A stretch of 53,363 bases of DNA from Acidobacteriota bacterium (GTDB taxonomy: Bacteria > Acidobacteriota > UBA6911 > JACOSC01), in contig JACOSC010000077.1 in NCBI GenBank assembly GCA_016179055.1, positions 1-53,363 on the forward strand, in the 5' to 3' direction. Position 1 is the stretch's first letter, and each line of letters starts with the position of its first letter. Position numbers and translations under genes: made by a program. Under the pieces are notes generated by a model that was given only the letters and a program-made list of their open reading frames with translations, did not search any database and had not been told where the DNA came from. Shown here in pieces: positions 1 through 8,343 of this stretch.

Positions 1-141
1 CGACCGTATCGCAATCTTTGGATTCCGCTTGTGCAGCACCATCGTGATCGCACTCGTCAACGTCGTCTTCCCATGATCTATGTGCCCGATCGTCCCGATA
101 TTTACGTGCGGTTTCGTTCGCTCAAATTTCTCTTTTGCCAT
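1..141 (-). CDS. tuf: Elongation factor Tu, N-terminal 47 codons (runs off the window)
   Basis: The reverse strand from 141 reads [20 protein letters not shown] and continues [14 protein letters not shown], the nearly invariant start of EF-Tu, the GTPase that delivers aminoacyl-tRNA to the ribosome. The P-loop GHIDHGKTT is visible; Ile replaces the more common Val in GHVDHGKT. A strong ribosome site (GGAGG at about 150-154) lies 8-9 bases before the ATG and fixes the start. The gene is cut by the window edge. It is the last visible member of a four-tRNA operon on the same strand, as tufB is in E. coli. Confidence 0.97.
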   Translation of the reverse strand, partial: MAKEKFERTKPHVNIGTIGHIDHGKTTLTSAITMVLHKRNPKIAIRS

Positions 142-220
142 AAAATTTTCCTCCGGAATGACTTCCCAGAAAAAATGCTTATCTACTTTATCAATACCAG
201 ATCAGTAGCAGATCCAAAAA

Positions 221-296
221 TGGAGCCCACGACCAGAGTCGAACTGGTGACCTTTTCCTTACCAAGGAAATGCGCTACCGACTGCGCTACGTGGGC
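221..296 (-). tRNA. tRNA-Thr (anticodon GGT)
   Basis: The reverse strand folds as a 76-nt cloverleaf: acceptor GCCCACG/CGTGGGC, discriminator T, encoded CCA at 221-223, anticodon stem TTTCC/GGAAA with loop TTGGTAA, and T-loop TTCGACT. The GGT anticodon reads Thr codons. It lies 79 bases upstream of the tuf start and is equivalent to E. coli thrT in position. Confidence 0.97.
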
Positions 297-448
297 TCTT
301 TCCATACTAGCTTAAATCCCAGAACCATCCCCAGGGACTTTTTCTGAGCGCCCAAGGTCTTAAACATGCGCGTCCTGCCGCCCGCCGCTCTGACTCCAAG
401 TAAGCGATGCGCCGTCACGCGGCACTCGCCCTGCCCCTTAATAATACT

Positions 449-523
449 TGGAGCGGGAGGCGGGATTTGAACCCGTGACCAACGGCTTGGAAGGCCGTGA
501 CTCTACCACTGAGTTACTCCCGC
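449..523 (-). tRNA. tRNA-Gly (anticodon TCC)
   Basis: The reverse strand gives a 75-nt cloverleaf: acceptor GCGGGAG/CTCCCGC, D arm ACTCAGTGGTAGAGT, anticodon loop CTTCCAA (TCC, Gly), T-loop TTCAAAT and encoded CCA at 449-451. It is the third tRNA of the operon, equivalent to glyT. The 152 bases between it and tRNA-Thr(GGT) hold no recognisable gene. Confidence 0.97.
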
Positions 524-578
524 TCATAATCACCGACTCATAATAACACATTCCCATGTAGCTAATGTCCGATCATAA

Positions 579-666
579 TGGTGGAGGGGGTAGGGTTCGA
601 ACCTACGTAGTTCCTAAGAACGCTGGGTTTACAGCCCAGTGCCATTGACCACTCGACCACCCCTCC
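579..666 (-). tRNA. tRNA-Tyr (anticodon GTA)
   Basis: An 88-nt class II tRNA on the reverse strand, with acceptor GGAGGGG/CCCCTCC, discriminator A, anticodon loop CTGTAAA (GTA), the long variable arm typical of Tyr/Ser/Leu tRNAs, T-loop TTCGAAC and encoded CCA at 579-581. It is the second tRNA in the operon, equivalent to tyrU. Confidence 0.97.
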
Positions 667-742
667 GACCACAGAAATCCGGACACAAGCGCTTAATCCT
701 TTGTTGGCGCCTTAGCACCGCGCAGCTTACGGTCCCTTAGTC

Positions 743-818
743 TGGAGCCACCGGAGGGAATTGAACCCCCGACAGGCTGATTACAAATCAGCTACTCTAC
801 CGACTGAGTTACGGTGGC
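743..818 (-). tRNA. tRNA-Thr (anticodon TGT)
   Basis: A 76-nt cloverleaf on the reverse strand: acceptor GCCACCG/CGGTGGC, anticodon stem GCTGA/TCAGC with loop TTTGTAA (TGT, Thr), T-loop TTCAATT and encoded CCA at 743-745. It is the first gene of the tRNA-tuf operon, equivalent to thrU. Confidence 0.97.
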
Positions 819-832
819 TCGCCCTCGTAATA

Positions 833-906
833 GCGGATTGTGGATTGTGGATAGCGGATCTTGCGATTTGTTCGGGACTCACAATAATTCGCAAGCCACA
901 ATCCGC
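833..906. repeat. Inverted repeat in the leader of the tRNA operon
   Basis: GCGGATTGTGG (833-843) is mirrored by CCACAATCCGC (896-906), with an inner CTTGCGA/TCGCAAG pair at 860-866 and 889-895. It lies between the proposed promoter and the first tRNA and could fold in the leader transcript. It may be an intergenic repeat rather than a regulator. Confidence 0.6.
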
Positions 907-960
907 ATTCCTCGTCGAAAAACACCCCTAGCGGCCACTTCCAGTCGTTGCAAACGTTTT

Positions 961-989
961 ATGCTAGCATAAAGACACGCCCCGTTCAA
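961..989 (-). promoter_or_regulatory. Probable promoter of the tRNA-tuf operon
   Basis: On the reverse strand TTGAAC (984-989) is followed after 17 bases by TAGCAT (961-966), a good match to sigma-70 spacing. AT-rich DNA containing AATATTTTTC lies just upstream of the -35, as at strong stable-RNA promoters. The -10 sits inside the perfect palindrome TTTATGCTAGCATAAA. Confidence 0.55.
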
Positions 990-1022
990 GATTTGGAGTA
1001 GAAAAATATTGCTTTTTTGATG

Positions 1023-2048
1023 CTACTGGCCGACCGTCTCCCCAAAAGTCCGGCAGAGGAAAGGAACAGATTCTTTAAAATGATTGCTAACCAGCTCCCA
1101 ACCATGCGGCTCACCCGCATGCACCTTGAACACATGCGCCACCTTATGCGCCTCCAATAATTCATGCAGCTTCCGGCACCCCTCATCCAGTTTAATGGTC
1201 GCGTTGTAGCGATCCGCTGTGCCGTAATCAAAGTATATACGGAGCTTGGTAAAATCCGCGCGGTGATCATCCGCTAGCGTCAGAAGATTGTTGGCGGCCC
1301 AATGCTTCCGGTCAATTGGATCCCCGTAAATCGCATTGAAAAGCCCCTTGAAGTATCCGTAGAAGCGGGAATCCTTGGCGTTACTCATGGCTTCAAATGG
1401 GCTTTCTTGGGGAAAAACAATGGGCGAGTGGCCAACCACCGAGGCAAACAAATGCGGATACTTCATGCCCAGCTTGAGCGCCCCATAGCCCCCCATGGAA
1501 GTTCCACCGATCGAACGAAAGGTCCGTTCGCCCTGCGTACGAAAAGTTTTCTCAATATGTCGAATGAGATCCTTTACCAAGAAATCCTCGTACCGACCAG
1601 TTCCGTTTACCGCATTTGTGTAAAAGCTGTTGTCTCCCTTGGGATGAACCATCAGGATTCCCGGGACGGCGCCGCTCCTTATCATCGCTTCGAGTTTCTC
1701 ATGCAAGCGACCATAACGATCGACGGTCCAGCTCGTATGGTCATTATTCAGTCCATGCAGAAAGTATACGACAGGATATCGCTTGGACTTCTCGCGCTCA
1801 TACGAAGGAGGAATAAAAATACTATAGGGTTGATCATGACCCAAGCTTGAGCTTGGGAACGTGCGAAACTCGACCCGAGCGCCCCCCTTCAGACGTAGCG
1901 TCTCGCCGGCGGCACGATGTCGAACGTCATCACTACGCTGGGCGGGTAGGGCCGCAAAAGCCCACAGCAGCCAAGCCAGCGCAAGGGGCCACCCCATCAG
2001 AAGAGCCCGCGGTAGCCATCGCGCAAAGCCTGCCTTAGAGTCACGCAT
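1023..2048 (-). CDS. Exported alpha/beta-hydrolase, putative esterase (esterase D/feruloyl-esterase type)
   Basis: A 341-residue protein of the putative-esterase family (esterase D, S-formylglutathione hydrolase and feruloyl esterase relatives), which hydrolyse carboxylic esters. A hydrophobic segment at residues 14-36 ending LPAQ looks like a signal peptide or anchor, so the enzyme probably acts outside the cytoplasm. The body shows YPVVYFLHGLNNDHTSW (oxyanion region, 91-107), the nucleophile elbow GTSMGG with Ser184, and probable Asp279 (YGTADRYN) and His315 (GEPHGW) completing the triad. AGGGAAG lies just before the ATG. Substrate cannot be told from sequence. It is transcribed towards the tRNA operon and is probably a single-gene unit. 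Confidence 0.85.
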   Translation of the reverse strand: MRDSKAGFARWLPRALLMGWPLALAWLLWAFAALPAQRSDDVRHRAAGETLRLKGGARVEFRTFPSSSLGHDQPYSIFIPPSYEREKSKRYPVVYFLHGLNNDHTSWTVDRYGRLHEKLEAMIRSGAVPGILMVHPKGDNSFYTNAVNGTGRYEDFLVKDLIRHIEKTFRTQGERTFRSIGGTSMGGYGALKLGMKYPHLFASVVGHSPIVFPQESPFEAMSNAKDSRFYGYFKGLFNAIYGDPIDRKHWAANNLLTLADDHRADFTKLRIYFDYGTADRYNATIKLDEGCRKLHELLEAHKVAHVFKVHAGEPHGWELVSNHFKESVPFLCRTFGETVGQ

Positions 2049-2367
2049 TTCTTCCCTTATGGTTTGAAGGTCATCGACCCTTTTGATGAGCGGCCAAGCT
2101 GTGAAACAAGCCGCCGCTACCTACATCGGCATGGCAAAACGACCGCGTGTGAAAATCTCCCCTTATACCTTCACGAGAGATCAGGAACAAACTCAAACGA
2201 ACACGGCTATTCCAACACTTCGCGGGGTCCCGCTGAAACCGTTCGTCTCCGTCTGTCCCAAAATTACCATTGATTATTCGGCAATGTCATAGCCCCCAAA
2301 AAAAAGTAATTTGTAACCGTTAGGAAGACCTATGAATTTTCAGTCGGACCCAACCCCCTTAAGGCTT
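2049..2367. other. Intergenic stretch without a recognisable gene
   Basis: This holds the upstream region of the esterase and the 3' flank of the Asp-rich gene. Short plus-strand frames here have no ribosome site and no protein-like composition. A run of eight A (about 2299-2306) is the only notable sequence. Confidence 0.5.
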
Positions 2368-2700
2368 TCAAAAGTCTTCCCCCTCTTCCTCCTCGTCATC
2401 GAAATCGTCGAGGTCATCAAAGTCCTCGTCAAAGGTCTCGTCATCGAAATCATCGTCATCATCCAGATCATCGAAGTCGTCATCATCGTCATCGTCATCA
2501 TCGAGATCGATGGAGGAGTCTTTGTCATCAGTGTCTTCATCTTCATTGGGTTTTTTTGCCAATTCCCACGGAGCCGATGCCGATCCTTTGAAAAATGCCG
2601 GCGCTTTCTCATACGAGTCTTCCAGCGGGCTTGCCAAAACCCAGCCGGTCAATCCCGAACGGACGTTTGAAATTTCATACTCTCCGGTTAAACTTGCCAT
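2368..2700 (-). CDS. Small protein with a poly-acidic C-terminal tail
   Basis: A 110-residue protein. Residues 1-50 are ordinary (MASLTGEYEISNVRSGLTGW at the start). From about residue 52 the sequence is almost entirely Asp/Glu with periodic Phe or Leu (DDLDDFDDEEEEGEDF at the end). In DNA the tail is a GAT/GAC/GAA triplet tract, visible as gtcatcatc repeats on the plus strand. GGAGGAG before the ATG at 2700 supports translation. I do not recognise a family. Such tails can bind cations or basic proteins, which is only a guess. It lies 68 bases downstream of the DUF4340 gene on the same strand and may share its transcript. Confidence 0.65.
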   Translation of the reverse strand: MASLTGEYEISNVRSGLTGWVLASPLEDSYEKAPAFFKGSASAPWELAKKPNEDEDTDDKDSSIDLDDDDDDDDDFDDLDDDDDFDDETFDEDFDDLDDFDDEEEEGEDF

Positions 2701-2768
2701 AACTCCTCCGGTGATTTATTACGTGCAGGGATTTCGAAGCGGGAAGGTCCGCCATCCGGTCGCCTGCG

Positions 2769-4238
2769 TTATGGTTTCACTTCCGTTTCTATAATTTCCG
2801 ACCTAGAAACATTAAATGGACTCATGACTTCCAGGTTCACAATTTTAACATAAGCCTCGCCCGTGACATTCATATAGCAAAATCGTTGATCTTCGGCTTG
2901 CTTCATGGAGGGTTTCGCCGCTCTGCCGAAATGCACCTGAGCCAGCCTATCCTCGCCCTTCCACAGCACAACTTCTACTCTGGGTTTTTCGAGCCCATAG
3001 GTCCCTAGCGCTCCCGGCCGATCGACAAACTCCGTTACTTTGAAAGATTCCAACGCGTTAAGCATGGCCACGATCTGATCCGACTTAACCTTGGGCCGCG
3101 CCTCCGCTGCCGACGGTACAGACTCCTGCGCCGGCATCGGCCTGGCAGCGGGCGCCGTTCCCAGGAACCACTGGGTCTTATCTTTGCGCAAGCTCAGTGA
3201 TTCTTTCTCAGATTTTAGGTCGATGCCGTCCACCTCATAGCGATGAAAAAAGACCAGCTCTTTTGAGCGCAACTCGGTCAGCGAGCGGTTCAACTTGGTG
3301 AACACGGTTTGATCGATCAGCATGATGTCTTTGCGCGCCGTGTCCTTGGCGTAATAATAGTGCGCCCCTTTAATTTCTTTGGCCGCGCCCACCCAAAGTT
3401 CGCAGGGCCTTTCCGCTTGATCGGATACTTTGCCGGCGCCTTGACCGTCTTTTCCTTCCACGAGCGAAACCATAATGGCAGGATTATCAAAACCCATTTC
3501 TGATTCGGTGGGAACGTTATAGTCGATAAACTCGGTGACCTTCGTGAAACTTAAAGCATTGAGCAGCGCCGAGACCTCGGCGGGCTCCGCCTTCGTAGTG
3601 ACAGGTTCCTTGATCTCCCAATTTCGATTGACGTTCAAAAGTTTATACGATCCGTTGGCATTCTTTAGATTAAGGCTGTATACGTCAAACTCCTTGAACC
3701 GCAACAAGGAACGATCGCGCAGATCCAACAAGTCCTTCTTAATCCCCTGATAGGTTGTGCTGGGGACTAAGACTACTTCCTTGCCGTTCGGCAATTTGGC
3801 GTAGACCGACGAGCCGGTTGGGTTGGGAATACCGAAATGGGCCTCGAACGTCTTTCCGTCGGTCGTAGAAACTGAGACCTTGAGAACAGGCGGATCCAAG
3901 CCAAAAGGCTTGAGATCGGCCGGACTTTCCGCAAGAACCTTTTCTTTCTCAAGATCGGAAAGGTTGGCGACTACCCTCTCCCACTCGGCGCCATCGCCGA
4001 CCGCGGCGATCGGCGCGGTAATCTTCCACTGAGATTCCTTTTCCCGCACTCCCACAATTTCCTTGTCCGGGTAATGCAGACGAAGCTCTTTTACTTTGGC
4101 TTTATCCAGCGTGAGCAGACCCTTGGCCGCCTTCTCTCTACTCTCTCGCTGAGGTCCACCCTTATAGTCATAATAGTAGGCCATTGCCCCGACTACCGCG
4201 AAAATGAGCAACAGAATTAATGTCCCTTTGAACTTCAT
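2769..4238 (-). CDS. DUF4340 domain-containing membrane-anchored protein
   Basis: 489 residues beginning with one transmembrane segment (residues 4-22, LILLLIFAVVGAMAYYY), then a long soluble part. Two DUF4340-type beta-rich units are visible: residues about 40-250 (KVKELRLHYPDKEIVGVREKE; FGLDPPVLKVSV) and 330-470 (VDGIDLKSEKESLSLRKDK; YGLEKPRVEVVL). The molecular function is unknown. DUF4340 proteins regularly follow GldG-like proteins and an ABC-2 exporter, as here. The gene starts 37 bases after the GldG-like gene, so it is the last member of that cassette. It is probably tethered to the inner membrane facing the periplasm. Confidence 0.85.
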   Translation of the reverse strand: MKFKGTLILLLIFAVVGAMAYYYDYKGGPQRESREKAAKGLLTLDKAKVKELRLHYPDKEIVGVREKESQWKITAPIAAVGDGAEWERVVANLSDLEKEKVLAESPADLKPFGLDPPVLKVSVSTTDGKTFEAHFGIPNPTGSSVYAKLPNGKEVVLVPSTTYQGIKKDLLDLRDRSLLRFKEFDVYSLNLKNANGSYKLLNVNRNWEIKEPVTTKAEPAEVSALLNALSFTKVTEFIDYNVPTESEMGFDNPAIMVSLVEGKDGQGAGKVSDQAERPCELWVGAAKEIKGAHYYYAKDTARKDIMLIDQTVFTKLNRSLTELRSKELVFFHRYEVDGIDLKSEKESLSLRKDKTQWFLGTAPAARPMPAQESVPSAAEARPKVKSDQIVAMLNALESFKVTEFVDRPGALGTYGLEKPRVEVVLWKGEDRLAQVHFGRAAKPSMKQAEDQRFCYMNVTGEAYVKIVNLEVMSPFNVSRSEIIETEVKP

Positions 4239-4274
4239 AACATGATTCGCAACGGCACTAAAGGTAGCGGAGAC

Positions 4275-5891
4275 CTAAGCCCGGCGCCGCGCCCAAACGG
4301 CTACTCCTATCGATAAAATGCCCATTGGCAGCATGACCAGCGAAAAAAGCCTGAGCATCATTCCTTGGGCTTCCGTAAAAGCGGTGCGCCGATCTTCCGG
4401 ATTCTTGGCGCGGATAGAGATGAAGCTCTCATCTTGCGCCAACCAGCTTATGCAATTCATAAACAGATTACCGTTGCCGGCCTGCTGGAAATTCCCATTA
4501 ACCGCAAAATCCGAATCACCCATGACCACCAATCGGGCCGTGCGCGCCGGCGTATCTTTGTCATCCTTGTCTTTCTGGACCGGCGCCGGAGGAACCAGCT
4601 CCTGGGTAACGGCGACACCCAGGGATATCGGCCCCCGCGTATCTTTTCCTTCATCGAATCTAACTTGCGGATTCTTAAAATCCACTTCGGCCCAACTCTC
4701 CGGACCGGTCTCCACCAGCTTCTCAACCTGCAACCCGGGACTCTTCTCATCCATCGGAGACACGGAGCGCGCCAGCGGGAAGAAGGTCATCACATCAAAC
4801 TTATCCGTAATCTTATGGGCGCCATATTTTGTGACGATAGGAATGGCCGGACTGCCCCCCAATAACCGGCTCCGCATATCGACCACAACGTTTTCCCCGA
4901 CCTGTACATTCCATTTCTTCAGAAAATCCGACAAGCTTACGCCCGCCGGCGTGTCCAGCGGCGAATCCAGCAATACCAGCACACCACCGCCGCGGCGTAA
5001 ATACTCTTCGATGCCGGCCAGCTCATCGCTGAACGGGGCCGTCGTCGGGCCGGCAATCACCAGTGTGGCGCAATCCTCCGGGATCTTTTTCTCTTCGACC
5101 AGGTTTATGTTCTTCACCACAAAGCGTTCGTTCTGCATGGCGGTCTTGGCCAGTGAGTATCCCCGCGCATCCTGCTGATCCGTCGACCTTTCACCATGCC
5201 CGGTCAAAAAGTATATCATCTTGCTCGTTGGTTTTAGAACCCGCACCATGGCGCTGGTCACTTGCTCTTCCTGCGGACGGCCTTGAATTTCAATCTTCTC
5301 TTCGCGCTTATCAAAAATAAGCACGAGCGTGCCGGCCACCGTGAGTGATCGTGTACGCGGGTCCGTACGCGTGCCATAATTGGTCACTTTGTAGGCGTTG
5401 GCAACTTCCGGTTGTCGGTCCGGATCAATCAATTGGTAATCGATATTGGTATTGAGTGTGCGATACTGGCCGAGCAGCTCGCGCACCTGTTGATAGCCGG
5501 CCTCGGGGTAAAAGGCTTTGACCTCCAACTTCTTGTCCACGGTCTTGATGATCTTGATGGACTGCTCGGAAAGACTATTCAGTCGATTCTTGGTCAGGTC
5601 AAATCGCTTTTCATGGTTCTTGCCCATATAGTTGACCGCGCCGAGCGTCGCCAGCACAATCAGAACCGAAACAAATGAATTGACGCTCAGCATCGTGCTG
5701 CGCCGGCGCAACCATTGAATAATCTCTCGATATTTGACCGCCAGGCCAAGCGCCACCAGCGCTGCGCCGACGGCTATGGGAATCCACGCGAACTTCTCGA
5801 ATCCAGGCTTGGGCGAAACGCGGATCAACACGCCCGCCATGATGAAAAGTAGGCCGATAAGATCCGCCACACGCAAAATGGTTTTAATCAT
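4275..5891 (-). CDS. GldG-like ABC transporter auxiliary protein
   Basis: 538 residues. N-terminal hydrophobic segments (about 10-30, 35-55 and 70-90) precede a large extracytoplasmic region related to the ABC-type uncharacterised domain of GldG and DUF4350 proteins (RFDLTKNRLNSLSEQSIKII; KMIYFLTGHGE; EEYLRRGGGVLVLLDSP; RLVVMGDSDF). A final transmembrane helix lies at about 512-533, followed by ARRRA. In Bacteroidetes GldG works with the GldA ATPase and GldF permease in gliding. In other phyla the same trio occurs without gliding and its cargo is unknown. It sits 46 bases after the permease gene in the same operon. Confidence 0.87.
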   Translation of the reverse strand: MIKTILRVADLIGLLFIMAGVLIRVSPKPGFEKFAWIPIAVGAALVALGLAVKYREIIQWLRRRSTMLSVNSFVSVLIVLATLGAVNYMGKNHEKRFDLTKNRLNSLSEQSIKIIKTVDKKLEVKAFYPEAGYQQVRELLGQYRTLNTNIDYQLIDPDRQPEVANAYKVTNYGTRTDPRTRSLTVAGTLVLIFDKREEKIEIQGRPQEEQVTSAMVRVLKPTSKMIYFLTGHGERSTDQQDARGYSLAKTAMQNERFVVKNINLVEEKKIPEDCATLVIAGPTTAPFSDELAGIEEYLRRGGGVLVLLDSPLDTPAGVSLSDFLKKWNVQVGENVVVDMRSRLLGGSPAIPIVTKYGAHKITDKFDVMTFFPLARSVSPMDEKSPGLQVEKLVETGPESWAEVDFKNPQVRFDEGKDTRGPISLGVAVTQELVPPAPVQKDKDDKDTPARTARLVVMGDSDFAVNGNFQQAGNGNLFMNCISWLAQDESFISIRAKNPEDRRTAFTEAQGMMLRLFSLVMLPMGILSIGVAVWARRRA

Positions 5892-5937
5892 ACAGGTTCC
5901 TTATTAGGCCCGGCCCTTCGCCGGTTCCGCCCATCGT

Positions 5938-6720
5938 TTATCCTCGCCAACGCAAGGACTCCACCGAACGGTACGTCAAAAACAAGCCAAAAAACATGAG
6001 GGTTAAATAAAAAACTACATGCGGGCTGGCAATCACGCCTTTGAGAAAGTCTTCCATATGCCCTACTATCGACAGGTATTCGAGAACTTCGCGCGCGACG
6101 CCGGTAGTAAAAGGGCCCATGGCATTGATCAGCCAGAAAAATAAAATAATGACGAATGTAAGAATCGCCGAGATAATTTGGCTCTCCGTCAAGGTTGAGA
6201 CAAATAAACCCACCGAGATTAGCGCGGCGCCAAAGAGCATTATGCCCAGATAGCCGGCAACAAAGGGACCTACATCCGGTCGTGAGAAGACGAACATACT
6301 AATCATCGGTAAGAAAGAGGCCCCCATCATCACGAGAAAAAATGTGTACGCCGAAAAAAATTTACCCAGCACGGTCTCCAGGTCCCGCACCGGCGAGGTC
6401 AGCAGTAATTCTATCGTTCCACGTTTCTTTTCCTCAGCAAAGAGGCTCATGGTTATAAAAGGCAAAACAAAAATCAGGAGCACTTCCAAGGTACTGAGAT
6501 AGTTGTTAAGCACAAGGCCGGGCACATCCACAGGCTGGGCGGCTCCGCCAAAACGCGCGGTTTGTTCGACCTGCTGCCGCGCCCAGCGATCCACATCAAA
6601 CAGGATCAGCGAAAAAAAGAAACCGGAGATGAACGTAAAGGCGGTTAAAACGGCGTAGGCTACGGGTGACACAAAATAGGACCGCAATTCCCTTCCTATA
6701 ATGGCTGAAATATTTCGCAT
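5938..6720 (-). CDS. ABC-2 type permease, GldF-like
   Basis: A 260-residue integral membrane protein with about six hydrophobic segments. The family motif EEKKRGTIELLLTSPV follows the second membrane segment, as in ABC-2/NosY/GldF permeases. It would form the membrane channel of the exporter with the ATPase encoded upstream (6830-7795) and the GldG-like protein downstream. The C-terminus ends with the basic SLRWRG. The 109-base gap to the ATPase gene contains no other gene. Confidence 0.88.
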   Translation of the reverse strand: MRNISAIIGRELRSYFVSPVAYAVLTAFTFISGFFFSLILFDVDRWARQQVEQTARFGGAAQPVDVPGLVLNNYLSTLEVLLIFVLPFITMSLFAEEKKRGTIELLLTSPVRDLETVLGKFFSAYTFFLVMMGASFLPMISMFVFSRPDVGPFVAGYLGIMLFGAALISVGLFVSTLTESQIISAILTFVIILFFWLINAMGPFTTGVAREVLEYLSIVGHMEDFLKGVIASPHVVFYLTLMFFGLFLTYRSVESLRWRG

Positions 6721-6829
6721 AGAATGGATTTTCCTTATTGGCGGATGGCGTTTCGTCGCCGGTATGCGGTAAGCGAAGCGCCACGCCTGTGCGATTAAAC
6801 CGCAAGGCCGAACCTAAGTTGTTAAAAAA

Positions 6830-7795
6830 TTACGCCGGCGGCATATCAGTCGTCAAGACCCGCTCTTCAGACGTGGTTAATTTAATGAATATATCTTCCA
6901 AGCTCAGCGTAACCGTGCGCAACTCGAGGAGCTTCCAACTCTGGTTGACCACCAGGGCAGCCAACTCGGAGCGAATATCTTGTTCCGGCTGACTTTCCAC
7001 TTCCATCTGCACTTTGCCGGCGGTTACGGCGTTGATTTGCGTGCGAAGGACACCCGGCAACCCCATAACGGCTTGTTCAACCTTATCCGCCGGTCCCGCC
7101 ACTTCAAGATAAACGCGTTCGGCGCCGGCTGATTGCGCGGTCAGGTTCTGGGGAGAATCCACTGCCACCAGACGCCCACGGTCAATAATGGCCACACGTG
7201 TACAGGTCATGCTGACCTCCGGAAGAATGTGTGTGGATAAAATGACGGTGTGCTCGCCGCGCAGACTCCGAATCAGCTCGCGCACCTCGGAAATTTGTTT
7301 AGGATCTAACCCGATCGTCGGCTCATCCAAGATGAGAACCTGCGGGTCATTCAGCAGGGCCTGCGCTAGACCGACCCGCTGCTTGTAGCCTTTTGACAAA
7401 TGACCAATAATACGCTGCCGCATTTCCACGACACTGCATTTCTCCATCGCTTCGACGACTTGCGCCTTTCGTCGATGGGCGACGACTCCTTTGATGCGTG
7501 CGACAAATAATAAGTACGATTCCACGGTCATTTCCGGGTAGAGCGGAAGATTCTCGGGCAAGTACCCAATGCGCCGGCGGACCTCCAGCGAGTGCTTATA
7601 CACATCGTACCCGGCCACCGTGGCTGAACCGGCCGTTGGCGGCATGTAGCCCGTCAGCATCCGCATGGTCGTGGTTTTTCCCGCGCCGTTCGGACCCAGA
7701 AAGCCCATGATCTCGCCCTGCTCAACTCGGAAGGTCAAATCATCAACGGCTTTTACTGCGCCATAGGACTTCGTTAAATGAGCTACCTCAATCAC
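6830..7795 (-). CDS. ABC transporter ATP-binding protein, GldA-like
   Basis: A 321-residue nucleotide-binding subunit. It shows Walker A GPNGAGKT (34-41), a PEN variant of the Q-loop (about 80-82), signature LSKGYKQR (133-140) and Walker B VLILDEP (153-159). A C-terminal extension of about 90 residues is typical of the DrrA/GldA-type exporters. The start is GTG with AGGAGG about 11 bases upstream. A TATAAT on the reverse strand (7841-7846) could be the -10 of this operon, but no convincing -35 is seen. First gene of the ABC/GldF/GldG/DUF4340 cassette, probably exporting an unknown substrate. Confidence 0.92.
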   Translation of the reverse strand: MIEVAHLTKSYGAVKAVDDLTFRVEQGEIMGFLGPNGAGKTTTMRMLTGYMPPTAGSATVAGYDVYKHSLEVRRRIGYLPENLPLYPEMTVESYLLFVARIKGVVAHRRKAQVVEAMEKCSVVEMRQRIIGHLSKGYKQRVGLAQALLNDPQVLILDEPTIGLDPKQISEVRELIRSLRGEHTVILSTHILPEVSMTCTRVAIIDRGRLVAVDSPQNLTAQSAGAERVYLEVAGPADKVEQAVMGLPGVLRTQINAVTAGKVQMEVESQPEQDIRSELAALVVNQSWKLLELRTVTLSLEDIFIKLTTSEERVLTTDMPPA

Positions 7796-7915
7796 CTTAA
7801 AACATCCTCCTGAAACAATAGAGTAGATATTGGTACCAGAATTATAAATTTACGTCAAGAGGAACTTCACCGAATGTTGTAACTCTATGATAATGTCCTG
7901 TGTGAAACTCATTAG

Positions 7916-8275
7916 GGTGTGATTTCCGTACGATGTACCCGCAATGGTGGGTCAGGCATTGCCGGATCTATGTAACGACTAGCCCCGGTAGGGGCGACAT
8001 GTTTATAGCACAGGCGTCCGAAATAAGAGCCAAGCTCCGTAGGAGTCCCCCAGCTTGCGAAGACGGCAAGCAGATACCAAGATGAAACTAAGGAAGTTTC
8101 GTAACGGTTCGCGGGGTTACCACCCGTGAGCGGATACGAAGTTTCTAAGGAGCGGCATGTGATCGGCGAACAGGATTTACATGCCGCTCCTACGGAGCTA
8201 GCGTTTAAACACCTAGGCTTGGAGCTATAAACATGTCGCCCCTAACGGGGCTCACATCGTGCTGGTGTCACACCC
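7916..8275. mobile_element. 360-bp miniature element, family C, with 10-bp direct repeats
   Basis: The stretch begins GGTGTGATTTCCG and ends with the inverse GGTGTCACACC. It is bracketed by a perfect direct repeat AACTCATTAG (7906-7915 and 8276-8285), as expected of a target duplication. Just inside, ACGATGTA (left) mirrors ACATCGT (right). Further in, GCCCC..GGGGCGACATG with TTTATAGC (about 7983-8019) is mirrored by GCTATAAACATG with TCGCCCC (8224-8250). It has no open frame of note. A second element (8101-8137) is inserted inside it. Confidence 0.75.
8101..8137. mobile_element. 37-bp micro-element, GTAAC family, with 8-bp target duplication
   Basis: It starts GTAACGGTTCGCGGGG and ends CCCGTGAGCGGATAC, imperfect inverse copies of each other separated by a few bases. 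The flanks are a perfect 8-bp duplication GAAGTTTC (8093-8100 and 8138-8145). It carries no cargo, so it is essentially two ends back to back. It lies inside the family C element. Confidence 0.75.
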
Positions 8276-8343
8276 AACTCATTAGAAATGTCCTATCAGG
8301 ATAATACCTCGTAAATAAGGAGGTATATCGCGGAGGGCATCTG

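Noticed and set aside
8041..8300. A CRISPR array or riboswitch in the repeat region
   Set aside because: The repeats are inverted and nested, not regularly spaced direct repeats, and no cas gene or known aptamer core is visible.
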